The notes: generated by a model from the sequence alone, not told the origin. A DNA stretch of 22,971 nucleotides from JAQSWP01 sp040255215 (GCA_040255215.1 JBDZUM010000063.1:1-22971), one strand, 5' to 3'. Positions 14,367 to 21,883 are shown, counted from the stretch's first letter. Made by a program: numbers and translations.

Positions 14367-15302
14367 ATGAGCGAAATCAACGCGTTGGAGCAGACGCCGC
14401 TGGGCCTTTCGGCGGCCGAGATCGAGCGCAGCTTCGCGCCCTTCGTGGTGCACGATGCTGGTGCCGGCGATGCGCGCTGGGATGCCGAGGTCGCCAAGCG
14501 CGACCGCCGGCTGCGCCGCAACCTGTGGCGTCGCCGCCTGGGCTGGTTGCTGCCGCAGTTCCGGCGCAACAAGCCGGAGATCGAACGCGAGTATGCCGAA
14601 GTGTGGGACGGCGTCGGATTCGAGAACTACCGGCTCGAGCCGCCGCCCACCGATGGCGCGCCATGGCGCTGGCGCCAGAAGCGCTGGATCGCCAGCCGTT
14701 TCGGCGGCGCGCGCGTCAAGCTGCTGCTGGCGATGCGCGTGATCGAACTGACCAATCCGCAGAACGTCCTCGAGGTCGGCTCCGGCAACGGCGTCAACCT
14801 GCTGTTCCTGGCGGGCCGCTTTCCCGGCATCCGTTTCGAGGGGCTGGAGCTGACCGAACAGGGCGTTCGCGCCGGCCAGGGCTTCCAGGCGGCGCACGAG
14901 AATTTTCCGTCGCCGAACGCGGCCTATTCGCCGTTGCCGGTCGAGGACGACACCGCCTTCCGCCGCGTCACCTTCACACAGGGTTCGGCGCAGAAACTGC
15001 CCTTCGCCGATTCCAGCTTCGATCTCGTGCTGACGGTGCTTGCGCTGGAGCAGATGGAAGTCATCCGCGGCGATGCCATGCGCGAGATCGCACGCGTGGC
15101 GCGCCGGCACGTGCTGATGATCGAGCCCTTCGCCGACGGCAACGACGAAGGCCTGCGCCGCCGCTACGTCGCCTCGCGCGACTATCTGCGCGCACGCGTC
15201 GCCGATCTCGCCGGCTACGGCCTGAAAGTGGAGTGGGCCACGGCCGATTTTCCGCAGAAGGCGGTCATGGCCGCGACCTGCGTGCTGGCGTCGAAAGCCT
15301 AG
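14367..15302 (+). CDS. Class I SAM-dependent methyltransferase
   Basis: A 311-residue protein whose C-terminal two thirds is a class I methyltransferase: motif I VLEVGSGNGVN (134-144), an acidic end of strand 2 in FEGLELTEQG (158-167, E161), and motif IV region LPFADSSFDLVLTVLALEQM (211-230). The N-terminal 130 residues are highly basic and helical (RDRRLRRNLWRRRLGW), and might bind membrane or a partner. The substrate is unknown; given its neighbours a sugar or glycolipid is a reasonable guess. I chose the ATG at 14367, preceded by an AGGGAA ribosome site; a TTG 18 bases upstream is possible. Its stop shares the CTAG at 15299-15302 with the stop of the convergent gene. Confidence 0.85.
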   Translation: MSEINALEQTPLGLSAAEIERSFAPFVVHDAGAGDARWDAEVAKRDRRLRRNLWRRRLGWLLPQFRRNKPEIEREYAEVWDGVGFENYRLEPPPTDGAPWRWRQKRWIASRFGGARVKLLLAMRVIELTNPQNVLEVGSGNGVNLLFLAGRFPGIRFEGLELTEQGVRAGQGFQAAHENFPSPNAAYSPLPVEDDTAFRRVTFTQGSAQKLPFADSSFDLVLTVLALEQMEVIRGDAMREIARVARRHVLMIEPFADGNDEGLRRRYVASRDYLRARVADLAGYGLKVEWATADFPQKAVMAATCVLASKA

Positions 15303-16456
15303 CTCTCCGGCAGCAGCGCCCGCACCCGGCGCGCCACTTCCGCCATTTCGTCGTCGAGGCCGGTCTGCGTCGCGGCCGGCCATGGCCGGCCCAGCCGGAC
15401 GGCGCGGCCGGCGGCATAAAGCCTGCGATGCAGCGCGGTCATGTCGCGATTGCCCGCAAGGCGCAGCCGGCGCAGCAGCTCCTCCGAGTCGCCCATGACC
15501 GTGCGGATCGCACCGGCAAGCGCGCGCTTCGCATGCCGACGCCAGCGGCCCGGCCGCAGATCGGGCGGCAGTTCGTATAGCGCCAGCGGCCGGCCTAGTC
15601 TTGCGACCTCCACCATCATCGAGGCGCTGTCGCCGGTGACGACGAAACGATCGGCCAGACCCAGCAGGGCGAGATAGGGATTGCGCGTCGCTTCCGGCTG
15701 CCAGCGAAAGAGCCGGTCGCTCGGCGCCAGAGCGGCGGCGATGGCGTCGGCCACTTCTGGCGGCGTGCGTCGACTGGTGGTGACGAACAGCGATCCTTCG
15801 CCGCCCGTGGCGCGGGCGATCCGGCGCATCATCGACCGCGCATCGCGCGGTCCGAAGCGGAACGGGCGGGTCTGGGCGCCGACCAGAACGGCGGTCAAAG
15901 GCCGCTTCATCGCCTCGAGTTCGTCGCGCCAGTCGGCGCTGGCGACCTCGATGCGCTTGCGGTCGGGGAACAGCAGCGGCAGCACCAGGTTGAAGACGTT
16001 GTCGCGCGGCGGCAGGCGGTATTGCGGGGCGGCGATCACCAGATCGCAGCCCTCGAAATGCCCGTGCGGCCGGCCGACCAACACCAGCTTCGTGCCGGGC
16101 GAGCGCGCCTTGATCCACAGCGCGGCATTGAACAGGCGCCGGCCGGAGGTGACGATCAGGTCCGGCCAGGGCGGTTCCAGTGGATCGCCTGCCGCCAGAT
16201 CGAGATGGCCGATATCGCTGGCGATCTCCGGTTTGGCGATGCGCCATTCCGGCCGCATCGCCAGGCGCCGTCGCTGCCAGGGCAGGCCGATGGCGTTGGC
16301 CACCGCCTCGATCTGGGCATTGTCGCCGGGCTTTTCGGCTTCGAGCGTCCAGATCACGGGCGGGCGGCCGGCGGCGGGTTCGGTCGGTGCGGACAAGCCC
16401 TTCTCCGGGTGGCGGCGGGGGCGGCTCGCGGCGGCGAGGCGCGGCGAACCATACAT
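15299..16456 (-). CDS. ELM1/GtrOC1-family protein (putative GT-B glycosyltransferase)
   Basis: A 385-residue protein of the family named after plant mitochondrial fission ELM1 (formerly DUF1022), common in alphaproteobacteria. Family features visible: VIWTLEAEKPGDNAQIEAVANAIGLPW near the N-terminus (given here in part: WTLEAEKPGDNAQ), SGRRLFNAALWIK, LVLVGRPHGHFEGCDLVIAAPQ (in part VGRPHGHFEGCDLV), LLVGA-like TAVLVGAQTRPFRFG and the C-terminal VTGDSASMMVEVARLGRPL, which resembles the nucleotide-sugar-binding end of GT-B enzymes. Bacterial members are suspected to act on lipopolysaccharide or other glycans. The ATG at 16456 gives about 33 extra residues of low complexity before the conserved part; a GTG or TTG nearer to it is possible. 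Confidence 0.83.
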   Translation of the reverse strand: MYGSPRLAAASRPRRHPEKGLSAPTEPAAGRPPVIWTLEAEKPGDNAQIEAVANAIGLPWQRRRLAMRPEWRIAKPEIASDIGHLDLAAGDPLEPPWPDLIVTSGRRLFNAALWIKARSPGTKLVLVGRPHGHFEGCDLVIAAPQYRLPPRDNVFNLVLPLLFPDRKRIEVASADWRDELEAMKRPLTAVLVGAQTRPFRFGPRDARSMMRRIARATGGEGSLFVTTSRRTPPEVADAIAAALAPSDRLFRWQPEATRNPYLALLGLADRFVVTGDSASMMVEVARLGRPLALYELPPDLRPGRWRRHAKRALAGAIRTVMGDSEELLRRLRLAGNRDMTALHRRLYAAGRAVRLGRPWPAATQTGLDDEMAEVARRVRALLPES

Positions 16457-16486
16457 TGAAAACGCTCGGCTTTAGTGATCTAAGAA

Positions 16487-16572
16487 GCCCGCCGCCAGCG
16501 GGCGAGAAGCCAGCGCCGGATGCATGGCTCCGGCGCAAGTCGTTCACAGCATTGGGAAATTCAAGATTTCCC
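16487..16572. other. Three successive perfect hairpins upstream of the ABC transporter gene
   Basis: Hairpin 1, 16487-16503: GCCCGC, five-base loop, GCGGGC. Hairpin 2, 16513-16536: GCGCCGGA, eight-base loop, TCCGGCGC. Hairpin 3, 16554-16572: GGGAAAT, five-base loop, ATTTCCC. All stems are perfect. They lie in the 197-base divergent space between the ELM1-type gene and the ABC transporter. No T-run follows any of them. They could be protein-binding dyads or a structured leader RNA, depending on where transcription starts. Not matched to a known family. Confidence 0.6.
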
Positions 16573-16595
16573 GACTGCGCCCCGGCGATCGATGG

Positions 16596-16601
16596 CATAA
16601 T
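16596..16601 (+). promoter_or_regulatory. Candidate -10 element for the ABC transporter gene
   Basis: CATAAT is the best -10-like hexamer in the divergent region, 53 bases before the chosen GTG. No clear -35 lies 16-18 bases upstream, where the third hairpin ends. If used, the three hairpins would be upstream DNA and not leader RNA. Confidence 0.25.
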
Positions 16602-16641
16602 TGAGGGCTTTTATGCGCCGCCCGCCCCGGCAATGCCCAGT

Positions 16642-16656
16642 GGGAGTACCTGCGTG
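16642..16656 (+). promoter_or_regulatory. Ribosome-binding site that decides the GTG start of the ABC transporter
   Basis: GGGAG (16642-16646) lies seven bases ahead of GTG at 16654. The in-frame ATG at 16633 has no such site and the ATG at 16702 would discard the basic N-terminus, so the GTG is favoured. Confidence 0.55.
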
Positions 16657-18438
16657 ACCCGTCGCAAGGCCAGTCGGAAAAAGAAGCATCGCGGATCGAC
16701 GATGTGGCGCATCGCCACGATCGTATCGGCGCGCCGCGCCGTCACCGTGGTGGTGCTGCTGCTGATCAGCGGCGTGGTCGAGGGCCTGGGCATCGCCAGC
16801 CTGGTGCCGTTGCTGGCGCTGGCCAGCGGCGATTCCAGCAGCGAGTTGTCCAATCTCGGCCGCTATCTGGTTCAGGCGCTGGATTTCGTCGGCCTGCAGC
16901 CGACGCCGCTGGTGCTGGTCATGCTGCTGGTCGGCGGCATGGTCGGCAAGGCGCTGCTGGTGATCGTCGCCATGCGCGAAGTCGCCGCCGCGACGGCCGA
17001 GGTCGGCACCCATATGCGGCTGACGCTGATGGACGCGTTGCTGGTTGCGCGCTGGCGCTTCTTCACCCGCGAGCCGCTCGGCCGCTTCGCCAACGCGCTG
17101 GGCAACGAGACCTATCGCTCGGGCGACGCCTTCATCGGCGTGGCGCAGTTCGCCGCGCATTCGGTGCATGCCGTGGTCTATCTCGTCATCGCCGCACTGG
17201 TGTCGTGGAAGCTCGCCGCTTTGGCGGCGTTCGCGGGTTTCGTCATGGTGCTGTCGCTGCACCGGCTGGTGGTCATCACCAAGCGCAATGCGCGCAAGCA
17301 GACCCGGCGCATGAAGGACATGATCACGCGCCTGGCGGATCTTCTGGTCGGGCTGAAGCCGATGAAGGCCATGGCGCGTCATGCCCAGTTCACCGGCCTG
17401 TTCGCCAAGGACGTGCGCGCCATCGAGCGCGCCATGCGCCTGCACATCACCGCCAAGCACGCCAACCGCGCCCTGCAGGATCCGGTGATGGCGGTGTTCC
17501 TCGGCATCGGCGCCTATATCGTGCTGACCAGCATGAGCATCCCGCTGTCCGAGCTGATCGTCATGGGGCTGGTCCTGACCAAGACCGTCAGCACCATCGG
17601 CAAGGCGCAGCAGGACCTGCAGGCGGTGCGCGGCACGGAGCCCAGCTTCTGGGCGGTGCAGAACGCCATCGACGACGCGCGCGAGGCGCGCGAATCGGAC
17701 CATGCCGGCCTGGCGCCGGCCTTCGAGCGCGGCATCGTCATGCGCGGGGTGACGCTGAGCTTCGGCGCCAATCGCGTGCTGGACGACGCCAATTGCGTTA
17801 TCGCGGCCGGCAAGGTGACGGCGATCACCGGCCGCTCCGGCGCCGGCAAGACGACCCTGGTCGATCTCATTCTCGGGCTGCACCATCCGGATGCAGGCGA
17901 AATCCTGATCGACGGGGTCAACCTCAACGAGATCGACATCGCCCGCTGGCGCTCGATGGTCGGCTACGTGCCGCAGGAGCTGATCCTGTTCCACGACACC
18001 ATCGCCATGAACGTCAGTCTCGGCGATCCGATCTACAGCCGCCAGGACATCGAGGACGCGCTCCGCCAGGCCGGCGCCTGGCCATTCGTTTCGGAACTGC
18101 CCGACGGGCTCGATCACGTCGTCGGCGAGCGCGGCGCGCTGCTCTCGGGCGGCCAGCGCCAGCGCATCGCATTGGCCCGCGCGCTGGTGCACAGGCCCAA
18201 GCTGCTGGTGCTGGACGAGGCCACCAGCGCGCTCGATCCGCGCACCGAAGCCACCATCGTCGCCAACGTGCGCGATGTCGCCGAACGCACCGGCCTGACC
18301 GTGCTGGCGATCACGCATCAGCCCGCCTGGGTGCGGCTGGCCGACAGCGTCATCGAGATCGAGGAAGGTCGCGTGTCGCAAAGTCCGGGCGCGGCGTTGC
18401 GGCCGACCGTCGTCGAAGTCCGCGCCCCGGCCGAGTAA
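16654..18438 (+). CDS. ABC exporter, fused membrane and ATPase domains (MsbA/PglK-like)
   Basis: Exports or flips a lipid or lipid-linked glycan across the inner membrane at the expense of ATP. It has 594 residues with the GTG start. A very basic N-terminus (TRRKASRKKKHRG) precedes a six-helix membrane domain (about 28-315), with intracellular loop ENxxxR-like GNETYRSGDAF. The nucleotide-binding domain (about 358-575) is complete: Walker A GRSGAGKTT (393-401), Q-loop GYVPQE with Q441, signature LSGGQ (497-501), Walker B LLVLDEATS with D521 and E522, and H-loop H555. As a homodimer it would be a full transporter. Its neighbours are sugar-modifying genes, so a glycolipid or lipid-linked oligosaccharide is the likeliest cargo; a drug or peptide exporter is not excluded. 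The stop is seven bases from that of the convergent dehydrogenase. Confidence 0.9.
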   Translation: MTRRKASRKKKHRGSTMWRIATIVSARRAVTVVVLLLISGVVEGLGIASLVPLLALASGDSSSELSNLGRYLVQALDFVGLQPTPLVLVMLLVGGMVGKALLVIVAMREVAAATAEVGTHMRLTLMDALLVARWRFFTREPLGRFANALGNETYRSGDAFIGVAQFAAHSVHAVVYLVIAALVSWKLAALAAFAGFVMVLSLHRLVVITKRNARKQTRRMKDMITRLADLLVGLKPMKAMARHAQFTGLFAKDVRAIERAMRLHITAKHANRALQDPVMAVFLGIGAYIVLTSMSIPLSELIVMGLVLTKTVSTIGKAQQDLQAVRGTEPSFWAVQNAIDDAREARESDHAGLAPAFERGIVMRGVTLSFGANRVLDDANCVIAAGKVTAITGRSGAGKTTLVDLILGLHHPDAGEILIDGVNLNEIDIARWRSMVGYVPQELILFHDTIAMNVSLGDPIYSRQDIEDALRQAGAWPFVSELPDGLDHVVGERGALLSGGQRQRIALARALVHRPKLLVLDEATSALDPRTEATIVANVRDVAERTGLTVLAITHQPAWVRLADSVIEIEEGRVSQSPGAALRPTVVEVRAPAE

Positions 18439-18445
18439 CGCGCCC

Positions 18446-19732
18446 CTAAAGTCGCCAGAGATCGACGCCGTCGGGAATGGCGGCGCGATCGAGTGCTGCC
18501 TGCACGTCGACGGCAAGCCCGCGCCCGTCCTTCAGGCAGGCGCGCACCAGCTTCCACCCTTCCTCGAGAAAGCCGGCATGGCCGACGGCCAGGATCGCCG
18601 CGTCGGCCGGCGCCAGCGCCTCGCGAGACTTCAGCGCGATGCCGTAATGCGCCTTCATCTCGCCGGCATCGGCCAGCGGATCGTGCACCTGAACCAGGAT
18701 GCCGGCCGCTTCGAGTTCGCGCACGATGTCGACGACGCGCGTGTTGCGCACGTCGGGCACGTTCTCCTTGAAGGTGGCGCCGAGGATCGTCACCACCGGC
18801 CTGCCGGAGAGGCCGCGCGCCATCAGCCGCTTGATGGTTTCGGCGGCGACGAAGCGGCCCATGCCGTCATTGACCCGCCGGCCCGCCAGGATGACCTGCG
18901 GGTGGTAGCCAATCTGCATCGCCTTGTGGGTCAGGTAGAACGGATCGACGCCGATGCAGTGCCCGCCGACCAGGCCAGGACGGAAGGGCAGGAAGTTCCA
19001 CTTGGTGCCGGCGGTTTCCAGCACGTCGCGCGTGTCGATGCCCAGCCGGTGGCAGATCAGCGCCATCTCGTTGATCAGCGCGATGTTGAGATCGCGCTGG
19101 GTGTTCTCCAGCACCTTGGCGGCCTCGGCCACCTTGATGCTGGCGGCGCGATGCAGCCCCGCCTTGACGACGCTGCCGTAGACCTTCTCGACGATGTCGA
19201 GCGTAGCCGGATCGGAAGCGGCGATAACCTTGCGCACGCTGTCGAGCCGGTGCGTGCGATCGCCGGGGTTGATGCGCTCGGGCGAATAGCCGACGGCGAA
19301 ATCGCTGCCGCAGGCCAGGCCCGATTCCCTTTCCATCGCCGGCACGCATTCCTCTTCGGTGAGGCCGGGATAGACGGTCGATTCGAACACGACGACGTCG
19401 CCGCGCTTCAGCCCGTGCCGGCCCAGCGTACGCGCCGCTTCCAGCAGCGGCTGCAGGTCGGGCACGTTGGCCTCGTCGATCGGGGTCGGCACGGTGACGA
19501 TGTGGAAATCCGAACCGCGCAGCTCGTCGGCGCGATCGGTGACCGTCAGGCTCGGCTGCCGCAGCTCCGATAGCTCGATCTCGCCGGTGCGATCCTCGCC
19601 GGCGCGCAGCTGCGCCACGCGCTCGGGATCGTGGTCGTAGCCGGTGACCGCGCCATGGCGGGCGAAGGCCACCGCCACGGGCAGGCCGACATAGCCGAGC
19701 CCGGTGACCGAGACCTTGCGCGAATGGGCCAT
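18446..19732 (-). CDS. Nucleotide-sugar (UDP-GlcNAc/GalNAc type) 6-dehydrogenase
   Basis: Oxidises C6 of a UDP-sugar twice with NAD to a UDP-uronic acid for surface polysaccharide. The 428-residue protein has the Rossmann motif VTGLGYVGLPVA (9-20), ESTVYPG (117-123), the central helix block KVLENTQRDLNIALINE (206-222), and the catalytic cysteine C259 in GLVGGHCIGVDPFYL, followed by LGATFKENVPDVRNTRV. The motif ENTQRDLNIAL and the PFYL after the cysteine are typical of the TviB/VipA (Vi antigen) and WbpA/WecC-like branch acting on N-acetylhexosamines, not of UDP-glucose dehydrogenase; the exact substrate is not fixed by this. The cytochrome gene ends ten bases upstream on the same strand, but the functions look unrelated. 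Confidence 0.92.
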   Translation of the reverse strand: MAHSRKVSVTGLGYVGLPVAVAFARHGAVTGYDHDPERVAQLRAGEDRTGEIELSELRQPSLTVTDRADELRGSDFHIVTVPTPIDEANVPDLQPLLEAARTLGRHGLKRGDVVVFESTVYPGLTEEECVPAMERESGLACGSDFAVGYSPERINPGDRTHRLDSVRKVIAASDPATLDIVEKVYGSVVKAGLHRAASIKVAEAAKVLENTQRDLNIALINEMALICHRLGIDTRDVLETAGTKWNFLPFRPGLVGGHCIGVDPFYLTHKAMQIGYHPQVILAGRRVNDGMGRFVAAETIKRLMARGLSGRPVVTILGATFKENVPDVRNTRVVDIVRELEAAGILVQVHDPLADAGEMKAHYGIALKSREALAPADAAILAVGHAGFLEEGWKLVRACLKDGRGLAVDVQAALDRAAIPDGVDLWRL

Positions 19733-19742
19733 GGGCCGGCCG

Positions 19743-20123
19743 TTACTTCAGCGTCGCCAGATAGGCGATCAGGTCGGCGCGCTCGTCGGCCTTGCGCACG
19801 CCGGCGAAGGCCATCGAGGTGCCGGGCACCACCACGCGCGGCTCGGCCAGGTACTTGTCAAGAATCTCCGGCCCCCAGGTGATGTCGGCGTTCTTGTTGG
19901 CGCTGGAATAGCGGAAGCCCTCCACCGAGCCGGAATGCCGCCCCATGATGCCGAACAGCGTCGGCCCCTGGCGCGAGGGGCCTTTCGCCGCCGTGATGTG
20001 GCAGGTCATGCAATAGCGCTTGAAGACCTTCTCGCCGTTCTCGGGGTCGGCGGCGCGGGCCGGCATGGCGACGGCGGCAAGAGCAAGCAGCAGGGCGGCG
20101 GAAACGGCAGGCAGACGCGGCAT
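19743..20123 (-). CDS. Secreted class I c-type cytochrome, likely partner of PuuD
   Basis: A 126-residue protein with a signal peptide (about 1-24, hydrophobic LLLALAAVAM, cleavage after PARA) and a mature periplasmic cytochrome c of about 100 residues. The haem attachment motif is CMTCH (38-42), with GPTLFGIMGR after it, and M104 in PGTSMAFAG is the sixth haem ligand; the layout is that of cytochrome c2/c556-like class I. It starts 40 bases after the PuuD stop, on the same strand. In several alphaproteobacteria PuuD has a cytochrome c domain fused to its C-terminus; here that domain appears to be a separate gene, so it is the obvious electron acceptor for urate oxidation. A general respiratory cytochrome is the alternative. 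I chose the ATG at 20123 because it gives the signal peptide. Confidence 0.88.
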   Translation of the reverse strand: MPRLPAVSAALLLALAAVAMPARAADPENGEKVFKRYCMTCHITAAKGPSRQGPTLFGIMGRHSGSVEGFRYSSANKNADITWGPEILDKYLAEPRVVVPGTSMAFAGVRKADERADLIAYLATLK

Positions 20124-20163
20124 CGGGTCACTCGCTGAAATCGGGCGCGCGCCCTTACTAGGC

Positions 20164-21054
20164 TCAGCGCACGACGTAGTAAAGCACCACCATCGCCAGC
20201 GCCGCCAGCGGCAGGATCCAGAGGCCCTGGCGGCCGCGATTGCGCAGGTTGAAGGCATGCCGCACGGCCGCGCCGACCAGCATCAGCGCCGCCAGCAGCG
20301 CCCAGTTCCATTCGCTGCCCCAGGTGCTGGCGAAATGGGTGCTCAGCATGATGAACACCACCGGCAGGGTCATGTAGTTGTTGTGGATCGAGCGCTTCTT
20401 GGCTTCCTTGCCCAGCCTGGCGTCTGGCTTGGTGCCGGCTTTTGCCGCCGCCACCAGCGCCCGCTGGGCCGGGATGATTCGCATCCAGACATTGGCGGTC
20501 ATGATGGTGCCCAGCACGGCGCCGACATGCAGATAGGCCGCCTGGCCGGTCATGACGAGCGACAGGCCCCAGGCCAGCGCCACCAGCAGCACGAACAGGA
20601 TGCCACCGGTCAGCGTCGCATTGTCGCCCAGCGGCGATTTCCACGCGAAATCGTAGACCGCCCAGGTGATGGCCAGCATCAGCAGCAGCGCGCCGATGCC
20701 CAGCAGGTCGGAGAACCCTTCCGGCGCCTCCTGCAGGAAGGCGCCCTGGCCCAGATGGTAGAGCAGGATCAGCAGCACGAAGCCCGAGATCCAGGTGAAG
20801 CCGGCCTCCCATTTGAACCAGTGCAGCTCGGCCGGGATCTCCTCGGGCGCCACGTCGATCTTCTCGACGCGGTAGAAGCCGCCGGAATGCACCAGCCAGG
20901 CCTCGCCCTCGACCTTGCCGCGGGCCGGCGCCGGCGGGCGCAGCTTGGAATCCAGCCAGTTGAAGTAGAAGGACGACCCGATCCAGGCGATGCCGAAAAT
21001 GACATGGGCCCAGCGGATGACGAGGTTGAGCCACTCGCCGACAAGCGCGTCCAT
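20164..21054 (-). CDS. puuD: Membrane urate oxidase (urate hydroxylase PuuD), without fused cytochrome domain
   Basis: Oxidises urate to 5-hydroxyisourate in the inner membrane, passing electrons to cytochrome c rather than to oxygen. The 296-residue protein corresponds to the Urate_ox_N domain: RWAHVIFGIAWIGSSFYFNWLD in helix 1 (in part HVIFGIAWIGSSFYFN, 17-32), EAGFTWISGF (83-92), HVGAVLGTIMTANVWMRIIPAQ (in part GTIMTANVWMRIIPAQ, 182-197) and HNNYMTLPVVFIMLSTHF (in part NNYMTLPVVFIMLS, 225-238). Eight hydrophobic helices are visible, with conserved histidines H17, H176 and H240. The fused proteins continue into a cytochrome c domain; this one stops, and a cytochrome gene follows. The ATG at 21054 has GGGGGA four bases upstream. 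No other purine degradation gene is in view. Confidence 0.9.
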   Translation of the reverse strand: MDALVGEWLNLVIRWAHVIFGIAWIGSSFYFNWLDSKLRPPAPARGKVEGEAWLVHSGGFYRVEKIDVAPEEIPAELHWFKWEAGFTWISGFVLLILLYHLGQGAFLQEAPEGFSDLLGIGALLLMLAITWAVYDFAWKSPLGDNATLTGGILFVLLVALAWGLSLVMTGQAAYLHVGAVLGTIMTANVWMRIIPAQRALVAAAKAGTKPDARLGKEAKKRSIHNNYMTLPVVFIMLSTHFASTWGSEWNWALLAALMLVGAAVRHAFNLRNRGRQGLWILPLAALAMVVLYYVVR

Positions 21055-21138
21055 GAAGTCCCCCGAGAACTGCGACGAAAACCAGTCTACAGGAAGCACG
21101 AACCGTGCCGGAAAGGGCAAAATGACCCGCGCCGAGCC

Positions 21139-21166
21139 TTGCGGGCGCATCGCCGCCGCCTATAAT
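21139..21166 (+). promoter_or_regulatory. Promoter of tRNA-Gly
   Basis: TTGCGG (21139-21144), a 16-base spacer and a perfect TATAAT (21161-21166) lie 29 bases upstream of the tRNA 5' end. The GC-rich stretch after the -10 is common for stable-RNA promoters under stringent control. Confidence 0.65.
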
Positions 21167-21195
21167 CGGCGCCGTCGGGCCGACCGGACCCTTGA

Positions 21196-21269
21196 GCGGG
21201 TATGATGTAGTGGTAGCCTGTCAGCTTCCCAAGCTGAACGTGCGGGTTCGATTCCCGCTACCCGCTCCA
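21196..21269 (+). tRNA. tRNA-Gly, anticodon CCC
   Basis: A full cloverleaf of 74 bases can be drawn. The acceptor stem pairs GCGGGTA with TACCCGC, the anticodon arm is TCAGC-TTCCCAA-GCTGA with anticodon CCC reading GGG, and the T arm is GCGGG-TTCGATT-CCCGC. The 3' CCA is encoded. Open frames on the minus strand across it are artefacts. Confidence 0.96.
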
Positions 21270-21297
21270 ACTGGCAACACGTAATGCGAGTTCGGTA

Positions 21298-21879
21298 ATG
21301 AGCGAGACCTTCCCGCCCGACCGAAAATTCGCCTTCGGCACGAAGGTTCTGCTGATCGTCGCTGCTTCGATACTTTTTCTGTTCGTTGGCTTTGCGCTCT
21401 TGTTGGGACTGTTTCTGTCGTACGGTCCCGCCGCCAGCCCATCTCTTCAGACAGCGATCAATGCGGAGCGACTGGCAGAGACGTTCGTGAAGGTGCACCA
21501 GGGGCGGGAGGGCGTCCGTTTTGACATCAATTCCAGCGGACCTGACCATTTTCCCGGTCGACGCCTGCGTCTGGGGCGGGAATACAATGTCGACGTCTCC
21601 CATCCAGAATTCAGTTTCAATCTCGTCTGGGGAAAAGACGTTGGTCGAGATCTCGTCGAAATTATTAAGCCGTGCGACCGGCAATGTGCCGTGTACAGCG
21701 TCAAGGGCAACGCGCCACCTCTCTACATCTTCAATGTATGGTTGGCTGCGATGGAGGCATCGATCTGCAACAGTGAAAGGCAGCATATTTCGTACTGGCC
21801 GTGTGGAGACGGCAGGCAATTTCAGTCACTGATGCTCAGTCAAACAGACGGTAACTATTTGATAGTCTTCCGCCAGTAG
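21298..21879 (+). CDS. Unrecognised membrane-anchored protein, low GC
   Basis: I do not recognise this 193-residue protein. It has a short basic cytoplasmic start, one strong transmembrane helix (about 17-41, LLIVAASILFLFVGFALLLG) and an outside domain of about 150 residues with four cysteines (126, 130, 157, 169) that could form two disulfides in the periplasm. The domain is a mix of short strands and ends in YLIVFRQ. Its base composition stands out: by hand count 21661-21840 has about 53% GC, while the flanking genes are near 70% or above. It begins 28 bases after tRNA-Gly, a common insertion site for foreign DNA. A coding sense is supported by its unbroken frame, a sensible N-terminus and its abutting the next gene; I see no strong ribosome site. 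It could be a strain-specific or recently acquired gene. Confidence 0.6.
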   Translation: MSETFPPDRKFAFGTKVLLIVAASILFLFVGFALLLGLFLSYGPAASPSLQTAINAERLAETFVKVHQGREGVRFDINSSGPDHFPGRRLRLGREYNVDVSHPEFSFNLVWGKDVGRDLVEIIKPCDRQCAVYSVKGNAPPLYIFNVWLAAMEASICNSERQHISYWPCGDGRQFQSLMLSQTDGNYLIVFRQ

Positions 21880-21883
21880 CGGC

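Noticed and set aside
16180..16653. N-terminal extension of the ABC transporter to 752 residues
   Set aside because: It overlaps the ELM1-type gene and the hairpin region, and a ribosome site marks the GTG at 16654.
21160..21819. Minus-strand frames across tRNA-Gly (such as those reading GNRTRTFSLGS)
   Set aside because: They are translations of the tRNA and of the complement of the orphan ORF, a known kind of false gene call.
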